Positions 25,554 to 33,748 of a DNA stretch of 64,000 bases are shown here, piece after piece. How positions within the stretch are numbered: position 1 is the stretch's first letter; each line of letters starts with the position of its first letter. Source of the stretch: Tabrizicola thermarum (GTDB lineage: Bacteria > Pseudomonadota > Alphaproteobacteria > Rhodobacterales > Rhodobacteraceae); assembly GCF_003574395.1 (NCBI RefSeq), contig NZ_QMJY01000013.1, positions 434,001 to 498,000 of the forward strand. The letters run 5' to 3'. The notes under the pieces are model-generated. The model did no database searches and was not told the DNA's origin. It saw only the letters and a list, made by a program, of their open reading frames with translations. Made by a program: the position numbers and the translations under genes.

Positions 25554-26721
25554 GGCTGATCCCTGGCTGACGATCATCGGTCTGGGCGAAGATGGACCAC
25601 AGGGCCTGTCGCCCGCAAGCCGTGCCGCGCTGGCCGGGGCCCGCGTGATCTTCGGCGGTCCGCGTCATCTGGCCTTGGCCGATGCCGGAGACAGGGGCCA
25701 GCCCTGGCCCGTGCCCTTCGATCCGACCCCCGTCCTTGCGCATCGGGGGCAGCCCACGGTCGTCCTCGCCTCGGGCGATCCGTTCTGGTTCGGCGCGGGC
25801 GGCAGCCTGATGGCGCATCTTGCACCCGACGAATGGACCTCTCACCCCGCGCCTTCGACCTTCCAGCTTGCCGCGAACCGTCTGGGGTGGCGGCTGGAGG
25901 AGGTGCATTGCCTCGGCCTGCACGCCGCGCCCTTCGCGCGCCTGCGTCCGCTGCTGGGGCACGGTGTGCGGGCGATCTGCACCCTGCGCGATGGGGCCGC
26001 TGTCGCCGACCTTGCCGCCTGGCTGCGCGACAACGGTCACCCCGGTGCCCGCCTGACGGTCCTCGAACGTCTTGGTGGCCCGCAGGAGCGGATCACGCGC
26101 GGCCTGCCCGATGGCCCCATCGCGGCCCCGGTCTCGGCGGCCATCGAGGCCACCGATCCCGGCCTGCCGGGTGCCTCGGGCCTGCCGGACGAGCTGTTCC
26201 GGCACGACGGCCAGCTCACCAAGCGGCCCGTCCGGGCGCTGACGCTGTCCGCCCTGGCCCCCCGGCCGGGTGAGGTGCTGTGGGACATCGGCGCGGGGTC
26301 CGGGTCCATCGGCATCGAATGGCTGCTGGCCGGAGGCGCGCGGGTCGAGGCGCTGGAGGCCGACCCCATCCGCGCCGCCCGCGCGCGCGGGAATGTCGAA
26401 GCCTTCGGCCTGTCGCACCGCCACCGTCTGACCGAGGCCCGTGCGCCCGAAGGGCTGACGGGCCTGCCCACCCCCGATGCCGTCTTCATCGGCGGCGGCG
26501 CGTCAGATGCGCTGCTGACCGCGCTGTGGGACCTGATCCCGCCGGGCACGCGCCTGGTGATGAACGCCGTCACGCTGGAAACCGAGGCGCTGGTGCTTGA
26601 CCGGTCCAGCCGACATGGTGGCAGCCTGTTGAAGATCGAGCTTGCGGAGCCCGCCGCCATCGGGGGAAAGCGCGGATGGAAAGCCGCCTTGCCGATCCTG
26701 CAATGGAGTGTGATCCGATGA
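25552..26721 (+). CDS. cobL: Precorrin-6B C5,15-methyltransferase (decarboxylating)
   Basis: 389-residue two-domain methyltransferase: an N-terminal CbiE-like tetrapyrrole methylase (1 to about 200; TIIGLGEDGPQGLS, VLASGDPFWFGAG) and a C-terminal CbiT-like class I methyltransferase (WDIGAGSGSIGIEWLL). Methylates C5 and C15 and decarboxylates the C12 acetate. The ATG at 25552 overlaps the cobK start on the opposite strand by two bases, so promoter or ribosome signals for each must lie inside the other gene. Overlaps cobE by 4 bases. Confidence 0.93.
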   Translation: MADPWLTIIGLGEDGPQGLSPASRAALAGARVIFGGPRHLALADAGDRGQPWPVPFDPTPVLAHRGQPTVVLASGDPFWFGAGGSLMAHLAPDEWTSHPAPSTFQLAANRLGWRLEEVHCLGLHAAPFARLRPLLGHGVRAICTLRDGAAVADLAAWLRDNGHPGARLTVLERLGGPQERITRGLPDGPIAAPVSAAIEATDPGLPGASGLPDELFRHDGQLTKRPVRALTLSALAPRPGEVLWDIGAGSGSIGIEWLLAGGARVEALEADPIRAARARGNVEAFGLSHRHRLTEARAPEGLTGLPTPDAVFIGGGASDALLTALWDLIPPGTRLVMNAVTLETEALVLDRSSRHGGSLLKIELAEPAAIGGKRGWKAALPILQWSVIR

Positions 26722-27077
26722 TCGTCGCAGGGTTCGGATTTCGCACCGGCGCAACCCTTGCCGCCTTGCAGGACGCCCTGTCGCGCGCCGGGGGGCCGAT
26801 CGGGGTCACCCACCTCGCCACGCTGAAGGCCAAGGTCGGGGGGCTTGCCGCCTTGGGACAGGTTCTGGGCCTGCCGGTCATCGCGCTGGAGCCGGAATCC
26901 CTGCGCGGGATCGCGACACCCACGCGATCCGACCGGGTGGTGGCGATGTTCGGCACGGGGTCGGTCGCGGAGGGCGCGGCCTTGGCGGCGGCAGGGCCGG
27001 GCGCGCGCCTGCGGGCGCCTCGGGCGGTGTCGGCGGACGGGACGGCGACGGCCGCCATAGCGGAGGGCTTGGGGTGA
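26718..27077 (+). CDS. cobE: Cobalamin biosynthesis protein CobE (CbiG C-terminal domain)
   Basis: 119-residue protein equal to the C-terminal domain of Cbi[22 protein letters not shown] and [11 protein letters not shown](A) are the conserved pieces. The molecular role in the aerobic pathway is unclear. The ATG at 26718 overlaps the cobL stop; the open frame upstream is a shadow of cobL. Confidence 0.88.
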   Translation: MIVAGFGFRTGATLAALQDALSRAGGPIGVTHLATLKAKVGGLAALGQVLGLPVIALEPESLRGIATPTRSDRVVAMFGTGSVAEGAALAAAGPGARLRAPRAVSADGTATAAIAEGLG

Positions 27078-27119
27078 GGGGCGGCTGCGAAATTGCGCGC
27101 CTGACGGCGCCAGCCCTTT

Positions 27120-27197
27120 GTCTCGCCTCTGCGCGCGACGGGCGCGCAACCGGCTCGGGCGTGCGCGCCGCGCGGGAGTATTTGGGAAAAGAGCAAA
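27120..27197. repeat. Junction repeat between cobE and cobM
   Basis: Plus-strand copy of the element at 21307-21383: GTCTCGCCTCTGCGCGCG, GCGCAACCGGCTCGGG, then GGGAGTATTTGGGAAAAGAG. The last part is identical in style to the sequence before the acyl-CoA dehydrogenase at 3072. It occupies most of the 136-base gap and ends just before the cobM ribosome site. Confidence 0.8.
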
Positions 27198-27213
27198 TGC
27201 AGGAGTGGTTCAG

Positions 27214-27999
27214 GTGACCGTCCATTTCATCGGGGCCGGGCCGGGGGCTGCGGACCTTCTGACGATCCGGGGGAGGGATCTGATCGCGGCCTCTCCCGTC
27301 TGTCTTTATGCCGGGTCGCTGGTGCCCGAGGGGGTGCTGGCGCATTGTCCGCCGGGTGCGCGGCGCGTGAACACCGCGCCAATGTCGCTGGACGAGATCA
27401 TCGCCGAGATCGTCGCCGCGCATGCGGCGGGGCAGGACGTGGCGCGGCTGCATTCCGGGGACCTGTCGGTCTGGTCGGCGATGGGCGAGCAGCTGCGGCG
27501 GCTGCGCGAGCTGGGCATTCCCTATGACGTGACGCCGGGCGTGCCGTCCTTTGCAGCAGCGGCGGCGGCGCTGGGGGTGGAGCTGACGCTGCCGGGCCTT
27601 GCGCAGTCGGTGGTGCTGACGCGGACAGAGGGGCGCGCAACGCAGATGCCCCCGCGCGAGACGCTGCCCGCCTTTGCCGCGACCGGGGCGACGCTGGCCC
27701 TGCACCTGTCGATCCACCTGATCGACAAGGTGACAGAGGAGCTGATCCCGCATTATGGCGCCGACTGTCCGGTGGCGGTGGTCTGGCGGGCCTCCTGGCC
27801 CGATCAGCGGATCATCCGGGCGACGCTGGCCACGCTGAAGTCTGCGGTCCCGGAAGAGGTAGAGCGGACGGCGCTGATCCTTGTCGGCCCCGCGCTGGCG
27901 CAGGAGGGGTTCGAGGAAAGCCGACTTTACGCCGGCGACTACGACCGCCGCTACCGTCCCGTCGGCACCCATCCGCGCTTTCCGGGGACCGGCCGATGA
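27214..27999 (+). CDS. cobM: Precorrin-4 C11-methyltransferase
   Basis: 261-residue tetrapyrrole methylase making precorrin-5. Motifs: [68 protein letters not shown]. The GTG at 27214 is placed 8 bases after AGGAG; the longer open frame upstream runs into the palindromic repeat. Overlaps cobB by 4 bases. Confidence 0.93.
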   Translation: MTVHFIGAGPGAADLLTIRGRDLIAASPVCLYAGSLVPEGVLAHCPPGARRVNTAPMSLDEIIAEIVAAHAAGQDVARLHSGDLSVWSAMGEQLRRLRELGIPYDVTPGVPSFAAAAAALGVELTLPGLAQSVVLTRTEGRATQMPPRETLPAFAATGATLALHLSIHLIDKVTEELIPHYGADCPVAVVWRASWPDQRIIRATLATLKSAVPEEVERTALILVGPALAQEGFEESRLYAGDYDRRYRPVGTHPRFPGTGR

Positions 28000-29330
28000 T
28001 CCCGGGCCTTCTTGTCGCGGCTCCGGCAAGCGGCTCCGGCAAGACCACGGTCATGCTGGGTTTGCTGGCCGCGCTGCGCGAGAGTGGGCTGACGGTGCAG
28101 CCGTTCAAGAACGGGCCGGATTACATCGACCCGGCCTTCCATCGGGCGGCGAGCGGGCGGGAGAGCTTCAATCTCGACAGCTGGGCCATGCCGGGGCCAA
28201 TGCTGGACGGGATGCTGTCGGCGGCCGAGGGCGCGGATCTGGTGCTGGCCGAGGGCTCGATGGGCCTGTTCGACGGCGTTGCGGCCAGGGGGGCCACGGG
28301 GAACGGCGCCAGCGCGGATCTTGCGGCGCGGATGGGCTGGCCGGTCGTGCTGGTGATCGACGCCTCCGGTCAGGCGCAGACGGCGGCGGCGGTGGCGCTG
28401 GGGCTGGCGCGGTTCCGCCCGGCTGTGCGGGTGGCGGGGGTGATCCTGAACCGGATCGCCAGTGCCCGGCACGAGGCTCTGGTGCGCGCGGGCATGGAGG
28501 AGGCGGGGCTCTCGGTCCTTGGTGTCCTGCCCAAACGCGCGGCGATTGCGATGCCCGAGCGGCACCTTGGCCTCGTGCAGGCCGAAGAACAGCCTGCGCT
28601 GCAAGCACTGATCGCCCAGGCCGCCGCCCTGATGCGCGAAGGCGTGGACCTGGACGCGCTGGTGCAGGCGGCAGGTGCCTCCCCTCCCACGGGTGGAGAG
28701 GGGACGGGGGGCACCGCCCGGCTGACACCGCCCGGCCAGCGCATCGCGCTCGCCCGCGACGCGGCCTTCAGCTTCGTCTATCCGCATCTTCTGCACGGCT
28801 GGCGCGCGGCGGGGGCCGAGGTGCTGCCCTTCTCGCCGCTGGCCGACCAGGCCCCCGACCCCTCGGCGGATGTCTGCTGGCTGCCGGGCGGCTATCCCGA
28901 ACTGCACGGCGCGACCCTGGCAAACGCCGACCGCTTCCGCGCCGGTCTTCATGCCTTTGCCGCGACAAGGCCCGTCCACGGCGAATGCGGGGGCTACATG
29001 GCGATGGGCGAGGCGATCGTGGACAAGGACGGAACGCGGCACCGGATGGCGGGGCTTCTGGGTCTTGTCACCAGCTTCGAGACGCGGAAGATGCATCTTG
29101 GCTACCGCAGCGCAAGGCTGATGCAAGGCATCCCCGGGCAGGCCCCGGGGCAACTGCTGCGCGGGCATGAGTTCCACTATTCCACCATCCTCGCCCAACC
29201 CGACGCACCTTTGGCCGCGGTCACGGATGCAACCGGCGCGCCGGTGGCGGAAACCGGCAGCACTCGACTCCAGCCCGGCGGCGGGCTATCGACCGGCACC
29301 TTCTTTCACCTGATCGCGCCTGCCCCATGA
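27996..29330 (+). CDS. cobB: Hydrogenobyrinic acid a,c-diamide synthase
   Basis: 444-residue glutamine amidotransferase amidating the a and c side chains before cobalt insertion. The N-terminal ATPase domain has the P-loop [16 protein letters not shown] and [16 protein letters not shown]; the C-terminal class I GATase domain has the nucleophile in [11 protein letters not shown] (Cys near 331) and HEFHYST. Between the domains, about residues 228-240, a short Pro/Gly-rich stretch looks like a worn copy of the G-rich repeat found in cobN. Confidence 0.94.
   Translation: MIPGLLVAAPASGSGKTTVMLGLLAALRESGLTVQPFKNGPDYIDPAFHRAASGRESFNLDSWAMPGPMLDGMLSAAEGADLVLAEGSMGLFDGVAARGATGNGASADLAARMGWPVVLVIDASGQAQTAAAVALGLARFRPAVRVAGVILNRIASARHEALVRAGMEEAGLSVLGVLPKRAAIAMPERHLGLVQAEEQPALQALIAQAAALMREGVDLDALVQAAGASPPTGGEGTGGTARLTPPGQRIALARDAAFSFVYPHLLHGWRAAGAEVLPFSPLADQAPDPSADVCWLPGGYPELHGATLANADRFRAGLHAFAATRPVHGECGGYMAMGEAIVDKDGTRHRMAGLLGLVTSFETRKMHLGYRSARLMQGIPGQAPGQLLRGHEFHYSTILAQPDAPLAAVTDATGAPVAETGSTRLQPGGGLSTGTFFHLIAPAP
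28681..28722. repeat. Degenerate G-rich repeat inside cobB linker
   Basis: CCTCCCCTCCC, then GGAGAGGGGACGGGGGGCAC, matches the right half of the cobN element with several changes. It encodes [11 protein letters not shown] in the linker between the two CobB domains, in frame. Confidence 0.5.
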
Positions 29331-29351
29331 CCCGACCTGTCCCGCCCGGCC

Positions 29352-29419
29352 CCGGAGTTTTCGAAAACTCCGGTTCAGAGCCTTCAAAGGCTCTGGTCCG
29401 ATTTCTTCGAAGAAATCGG
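29352..29419. repeat. Three tandem TTCGAA-type hairpins between cobB and cobA
   Basis: Perfect 22-base palindromes at 29352-29373 and 29398-29419, both centred on TTCGAA, flank a 20-base hairpin at 29376-29395 (arms CAGAGCCTT / AAGGCTCTG). They fill most of the 97-base cobB-cobA gap. The third ends 8 bases before the cobA ATG and so overlaps the ribosome site region. Confidence 0.85.
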
Positions 29420-29427
29420 GGGCGCGG

Positions 29428-30156
29428 ATGACCGGTTTCGTCACCTTCGTCTCTGCCGGACCCGGCGACCCGGAGCTTCTGACCGTCAAGGCGGTGAAGG
29501 CGCTGGAGCGGGCCGATGCCGTGCTGTTCGACGACCTGTCCTCTGGGCCGATCCTCGCCCTGGCGAACCGGAAGGCCGACATGGTGGGCGTGGGGAAACG
29601 GGCCGGGCGCGCCTCGCCCAAGCAGGACCATGTGAGCCGCCTTCTGGTCGACTATGCCCTGACCGGGGCGCATGTCGTCCGCCTGAAGTCCGGCGACAGC
29701 GGCATCTTCGGGCGGCTGGAGGAAGAGCTGACCGCAGTCCGCGCGGCTGGCATCCCTTGCGAGATCATCCCCGGCGTGACCTCCGCCTCGGCGGCAGCGG
29801 CGGCGGCGGGCATCCCGCTGACCCGGCGCCAGCACGCGCAGCGCATCCAATTCATCACCGCCGCCGACGTGACCGGCAACCTGCCGCCGGGCCTGAACCT
29901 GCCCGCGCTGGCCGACCCGCAGGCAACCACCGTCATCTACATGGGCAAGCGCACCTTCCCCGCGCTGGCCGCAGCCCTGATTGCCCATGGCCTGCCGCCA
30001 GAGACCCCCGCGCTTCTGGCCGAGGCGGTCTCGACCCCGGATCAGAACCTCCACCGTTCTACCGTCGCCGCGCTGGCCGAGCGGCTGGCGCAGGACCGCT
30101 CGCCGCTGCCGGGGCTGATCCTCGTGGGGCCCCTGGCCGAGGGCGTCGCGGACTGA
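29428..30156 (+). CDS. cobA: Uroporphyrinogen-III C-methyltransferase
   Basis: 242-residue SUMT making precorrin-2 from uroporphyrinogen III, the branch-point step toward cobalamin. FVSAGPGDPELLTVKAVKALE, VVRLKSGDSGIFGRLEEEL and IIPGVTSASAAAAAAGIPLTRR are the tetrapyrrole methylase blocks, and YMGKR is typical of SUMT. No CysG dehydrogenase domain is fused. Preceded by a hairpin cluster that may influence its translation. Confidence 0.94.
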   Translation: MTGFVTFVSAGPGDPELLTVKAVKALERADAVLFDDLSSGPILALANRKADMVGVGKRAGRASPKQDHVSRLLVDYALTGAHVVRLKSGDSGIFGRLEEELTAVRAAGIPCEIIPGVTSASAAAAAAGIPLTRRQHAQRIQFITAADVTGNLPPGLNLPALADPQATTVIYMGKRTFPALAAALIAHGLPPETPALLAEAVSTPDQNLHRSTVAALAERLAQDRSPLPGLILVGPLAEGVAD

Positions 30157-30204
30157 TCGTCGCGTGTCGCCTTCCATCTTGCCTCGCGACCAGGACAGGC
30201 GCAG

Positions 30205-30406
30205 AAAGGCAGGGCAAGGTGTCCCATCAGGCGCAAAGCGCCGGGACTGAAACGGGAATGAGGAGCGGGCGGACCCTGACGGGCGCCCGTGACATCAGCC
30301 GCCCCCGCGACTGTCAGCGGTGAGCGGGTCTTCCTCAGCCACTGTCCCCGACGGGATGGGAAGGCGAAGACCCTCCACGATCCGCCAGCCAGGAGACCGG
30401 CCCTGC
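30205..30406 (+). ncRNA. Cobalamin (B12) riboswitch upstream of the CbiM-like gene
   Basis: Ordered B12-riboswitch elements: AAGGTGTCCC near 30216, GGGAATGAGGAGC near 30254, GCCGCCCCCGCGACTGTCA near 30298, GCCACTGTCCCCG near 30338, GGGAAGGCGAAGACCC near 30358 and GCCAGCCAGGAGACCGGCC near 30383-30401. It occupies nearly the whole 294-base gap after cobA and ends about 45 bases before the start of the permease gene, which has GGAGGG as ribosome site. Confidence 0.92.
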
Positions 30407-30450
30407 AAAAGAAGCAAACCGCCGTCGGGTGTGACGGTCAGGAGGGACTT

Positions 30451-31125
30451 ATGCATATCGAACCGGGCCTCGTCAGCGAGGCAAAGATCGCGCTCAGCTA
30501 CGCCACCGCTGCCGCCGCGGGGGGCGTCGCCCTTTACCACATCGCCAGCGCCACGAAGGAGCGGGGGCTGACTTCGGTCGCCATGCGCTCGCTCATTGCA
30601 ACCGCTGGCGTCTTCTGCTTCTTCGAAGTGCTGCCGCACTTCCCCATCGGCGTCAGCGAGGTGCACCTGATCCTCGGCTCCACCCTGTTCCTGATCCTGG
30701 GGGCCGGACCCGCCGCCATCGGCCTTGCCATGGGTCTTCTGATCCAGGGCCTGTTCTTCGCGCCCTTCGACCTGCCGCAATACGGGATGAACGTCACGAC
30801 GCTTCTGGTGCCGCTCTTTGCGCTGTTCGAGGTGTCGAAGCGGGTGACCGCACCCGGTACGGCCTATGTGGACCTGCAATACCGGCAGGTGCTGGCCCTG
30901 TCGCTGGTCTACCAGGGCGGAGTCGTCACCTGGGTCGCGTTCTGGGCTATCTACGGCCAGGGCTTCGCCGCTGCGAACCTTGCCGCCATCGGCACGTTCG
31001 GCGTCGCCTACATGGCCGTCGTCCTGATCGAGCCGCTGGTCGACCTCGCCGTGCTGGCGGCGGCCAAGGCGATCCGCGCCTCGGGGTCCGTCCTCGTGAC
31101 GCCGCGCCTCTACACGGCGGCCTGA
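30451..31125 (+). CDS. Stand-alone CbiM-like energy-coupling factor transporter permease
   Basis: 224-residue inner-membrane protein with about six hydrophobic segments. It begins MHIEPG, close to the MHIPDG/MHI start of CbiM/NikM in which the N-terminal Met-His chelates the metal ion. A B12 riboswitch directly upstream implies cobalt or corrinoid transport. None of the usual CbiN, CbiQ or CbiO partners are adjacent; the next gene is cobF. Whether it transports alone or borrows other ECF components cannot be told from this window. Confidence 0.8.
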   Translation: MHIEPGLVSEAKIALSYATAAAAGGVALYHIASATKERGLTSVAMRSLIATAGVFCFFEVLPHFPIGVSEVHLILGSTLFLILGAGPAAIGLAMGLLIQGLFFAPFDLPQYGMNVTTLLVPLFALFEVSKRVTAPGTAYVDLQYRQVLALSLVYQGGVVTWVAFWAIYGQGFAAANLAAIGTFGVAYMAVVLIEPLVDLAVLAAAKAIRASGSVLVTPRLYTAA

Positions 31126-31180
31126 TCCCATCGGGCGCGGCCTTGGCCTTCGGGCCGCGCCTCTGCTAAAGCCCGGGCCC

Positions 31181-31921
31181 ATGACCACGCTTTTCCTCAT
31201 CGGCATCGGCACCGGCAACCCCGACCACGTCACCGGTCAGGCGATCCGCGCGCTGAATGCGGCGGACCTGATCCTGATCCCCCGGAAGGGCGCGGCGAAG
31301 TCCGACCTTGCCGATCTGCGACGCAAGATCCTGTCGCAGGTCCTGACCGCCCCGGTCCCGGTCGCCGAGTATGACGTGCCGCAACGCGCCGACCAGGACG
31401 ACTATCTTGGCGCGGTCAACGACTGGCACGGCGCCATCGCGCAGGTCTGGGCCGAGACGATCGCCGCCCGTCCCGGCGCAGACCGGGTCGCGCTGATGGT
31501 CTGGGGCGATCCTTCGCTATACGACAGCACCCTGCGCATCGCGGCGCGGCTGACCGGCGTGACCGTGAAGGTCGTCCCCGGCATCACCAGCCTGCAAGCC
31601 CTGACCGCCGCCCATGCCATCCCGCTGAACACGCTTGCCGCGCCCGTCACCATCACCACCGGCCGCCAGTTGCGCGACCATGGCTGGCCGGAGGGCGCCA
31701 CAACGCTGGCCGTCATGCTTGACAAGGGCGGCGCCTTCACGGTCCTGCCGCCCGACACCGAAATCTGGTGGGGCGCCTATGTCGGGATGCCGGAAGAGAC
31801 GCTGATCCACGGCACCCTGGGCGAGGTCTCCGACCACATCCTCGCCACCCGCGCCCGGCTTCGGGCCGAGCATGGCTGGATCATGGACATCTACCTTCTG
31901 CGACGGGGCGGCGATGTCTGA
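31181..31921 (+). CDS. cobF: Precorrin-6A synthase (deacetylating)
   Basis: 246-residue tetrapyrrole methylase that methylates C1 of precorrin-5 with loss of acetate, specific to the aerobic pathway. MTTLFLIGIGTGNPDHVTGQAIRALN, LILIPRKG and ALMVWGDPSLYDSTLRIA are diagnostic of CobF. It overlaps the downstream kinase-like gene by 8 bases, so that gene is translationally linked to B12 synthesis. Confidence 0.94.
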   Translation: MTTLFLIGIGTGNPDHVTGQAIRALNAADLILIPRKGAAKSDLADLRRKILSQVLTAPVPVAEYDVPQRADQDDYLGAVNDWHGAIAQVWAETIAARPGADRVALMVWGDPSLYDSTLRIAARLTGVTVKVVPGITSLQALTAAHAIPLNTLAAPVTITTGRQLRDHGWPEGATTLAVMLDKGGAFTVLPPDTEIWWGAYVGMPEETLIHGTLGEVSDHILATRARLRAEHGWIMDIYLLRRGGDV

Positions 31922-32858
31922 CCTGATCCGCCGGGCCCTGCCTGCCTACGACCTGCCCGAGGATACGCCGCTCACCCTCCTCAATCGCTCGGAAAACGAA
32001 ACCTGGCGGGCAGGTGACCTGATCCTCCGCCTCCACCGCGAAGGCTATCACACCAGGCCCGAAATCGCCTCGGAGCTCGCCTGGCTGACCGCGCTGCAAA
32101 ACCTGCCCGGCCTGAACACCACGCGCCCGATACCCGGAGCGCAAGGCCTCGTCACCGAAATCGACCGCCGCTACATCGTCGCCTTCGCCCCCATAGAAGG
32201 GCAGGAGCTTCGGCCCGGCGACGACCTTGCCCGCTGGTTCGCACCCCTGGGCGAGATCACCGCCCGACTGCATCTGCACGCCCGCCAGTGGATCCCGCCG
32301 CAAGGCTTCACCCGCAAGCGCTGGGACGTGGACACCATCCTCGGCCCCCGGCCCCACTGGGGCCACTGGCGGCAGGCACAGGGTCTCGACCCGCAGGGCG
32401 CGGCGCTGCTGGATCGCGCGACCGCGGCTCTGGCGGACAGGCTGCGCGCCTATGGCACGGGACCAGAGGTCTTCGGCCTGATCCACGCCGACCTGCGGCT
32501 GGCGAACCTGATGGTGGATGGCGAGCGGCTGACCGCCATCGACTTCGACGATTGCGGGTTCGGCTGGTGGGCCTATGACCTCGCCGCCGCCCTGTCGTTC
32601 ATCGAAACCGATCCCCGCCTGCCCGCCCTGATCGCTGCCTGGGTCCAGGGCTATACCCGCGTCGCCCGCTTGCGCCCCGAAGACCGCGCGATGATCCCGT
32701 CGCTCGTCTTCCTGCGCCGGGTGCTTCTGACCGCCTGGCTGTCCACCCGCGCCGACAGCGATACCGCCGCCGCGCTGGGCGGCCCCGTTTATACCGGGGG
32801 CACGCTCGACCTGGCCGACCGCTATCTGACCGACGGTCTGTCGGCATTCCGCCCCTGA
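31914..32858 (+). CDS. APH/choline-kinase-like phosphotransferase
   Basis: 314-residue protein with the aminoglycoside phosphotransferase fold: VFGLIHADLRLANLMV is the Brenner-type HxDxxxxN motif and AIDFDDCGFG the Mg-binding Asp motif; the N-lobe has LILRLHREGYH with the probable ATP Lys replaced by Arg. Family members phosphorylate small hydroxylated or amino compounds (homoserine, choline, antibiotics). The start overlaps cobF by 8 bases. A role in making the phosphorylated aminopropanol/threonine arm or in precursor salvage is possible but only inferred. Confidence 0.8.
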   Translation: MSDLIRRALPAYDLPEDTPLTLLNRSENETWRAGDLILRLHREGYHTRPEIASELAWLTALQNLPGLNTTRPIPGAQGLVTEIDRRYIVAFAPIEGQELRPGDDLARWFAPLGEITARLHLHARQWIPPQGFTRKRWDVDTILGPRPHWGHWRQAQGLDPQGAALLDRATAALADRLRAYGTGPEVFGLIHADLRLANLMVDGERLTAIDFDDCGFGWWAYDLAAALSFIETDPRLPALIAAWVQGYTRVARLRPEDRAMIPSLVFLRRVLLTAWLSTRADSDTAAALGGPVYTGGTLDLADRYLTDGLSAFRP

Positions 32859-32863
32859 CCGCC

Positions 32864-33748
32864 CTACTCCTTCAACAGCAGCCCCAGCGCCAGCATCGTC
32901 AGCGCCACCCCGACCAGCACCAGACCGGGCGGCGTGGCACCGTGCAGGGCGATCTCCCACAGGATCACCCAGCTTGGCACAAGATAGGTATAGGCCATCA
33001 CCTTCGCCGCCGGCAGCCGCAGCGAGGCATATTGCAGCAACACAAAGGTCATCGCGCTGGCCGCCACCGCCACATAGACCAGCGTCACCCAGACGATCCC
33101 CGGCAGCGCGGCCCAGTCGGTCGCCAGAAGCGCAGGCCAGGCGTAGATCGTCAGCACCGCCAGCCCGCCCAGCATCATGCCGAAGGTGAAGACCACGGCA
33201 GGCTCTCCCCGGTTCAGCTTGCGGACCAGCGGCGTGTAGGCGGCATGGGCCAGACAGCCGACAAGGTAGATCACCTCACCCTTGCCGATATGCAGCGCAA
33301 GCAGCGCGCGCAGGTCGGCCCGGAAGATCACCCACAACGCCCCGCAGCCGCCGATCGCCAGCGCCACGGCCATCCGTCCGGTCAGCCTCTGCCGCAGGAA
33401 CAGCCAGCCGAACCCCGCCGCCATCAGCGGCGTCAGGGTAAAGACCGCCGCTGCCGACACCGGGGCCGCCGTCTTCAACCCCTCGAACATCAGCACGAAA
33501 TAGATGCCCATCAGCGCACCCAGCACCAGATAGCGCCAGGGCGCGACCCAGGCCTGTCGCGGGATCCCCCTCGTCGCCGCCGCCGCCCCGACCAGCGCCC
33601 CGGCCAACAGGAACCGCACCACCGCCAGGGCTCCCGGATCGACAAAGGGCGCCGCCAGCCCGCCCAGCGAGAAGGACCCCGCCACCAGCGCCGAAAAGGC
33701 CAGCATCGCCAGATGCCCGCGGGCGGGCTGTGACAGGGCGGCGAACAT
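32864..33748 (-). CDS. EamA/DMT family transporter
   Basis: 294-residue inner-membrane protein with ten predicted helices in two EamA repeats, the usual drug/metabolite transporter size. It begins MFAALSQPARGHLAMLAFSAL; the open frame extends 38 codons upstream into the LysR gene, but the ATG at 33748 overlaps the LysR stop and is coupled. Convergent with the kinase gene, 5 bases apart. Substrate unknown; such permeases next to LysR genes often export metabolites or amino acids. Confidence 0.88.
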   Translation of the reverse strand: MFAALSQPARGHLAMLAFSALVAGSFSLGGLAAPFVDPGALAVVRFLLAGALVGAAAATRGIPRQAWVAPWRYLVLGALMGIYFVLMFEGLKTAAPVSAAAVFTLTPLMAAGFGWLFLRQRLTGRMAVALAIGGCGALWVIFRADLRALLALHIGKGEVIYLVGCLAHAAYTPLVRKLNRGEPAVVFTFGMMLGGLAVLTIYAWPALLATDWAALPGIVWVTLVYVAVAASAMTFVLLQYASLRLPAAKVMAYTYLVPSWVILWEIALHGATPPGLVLVGVALTMLALGLLLKE

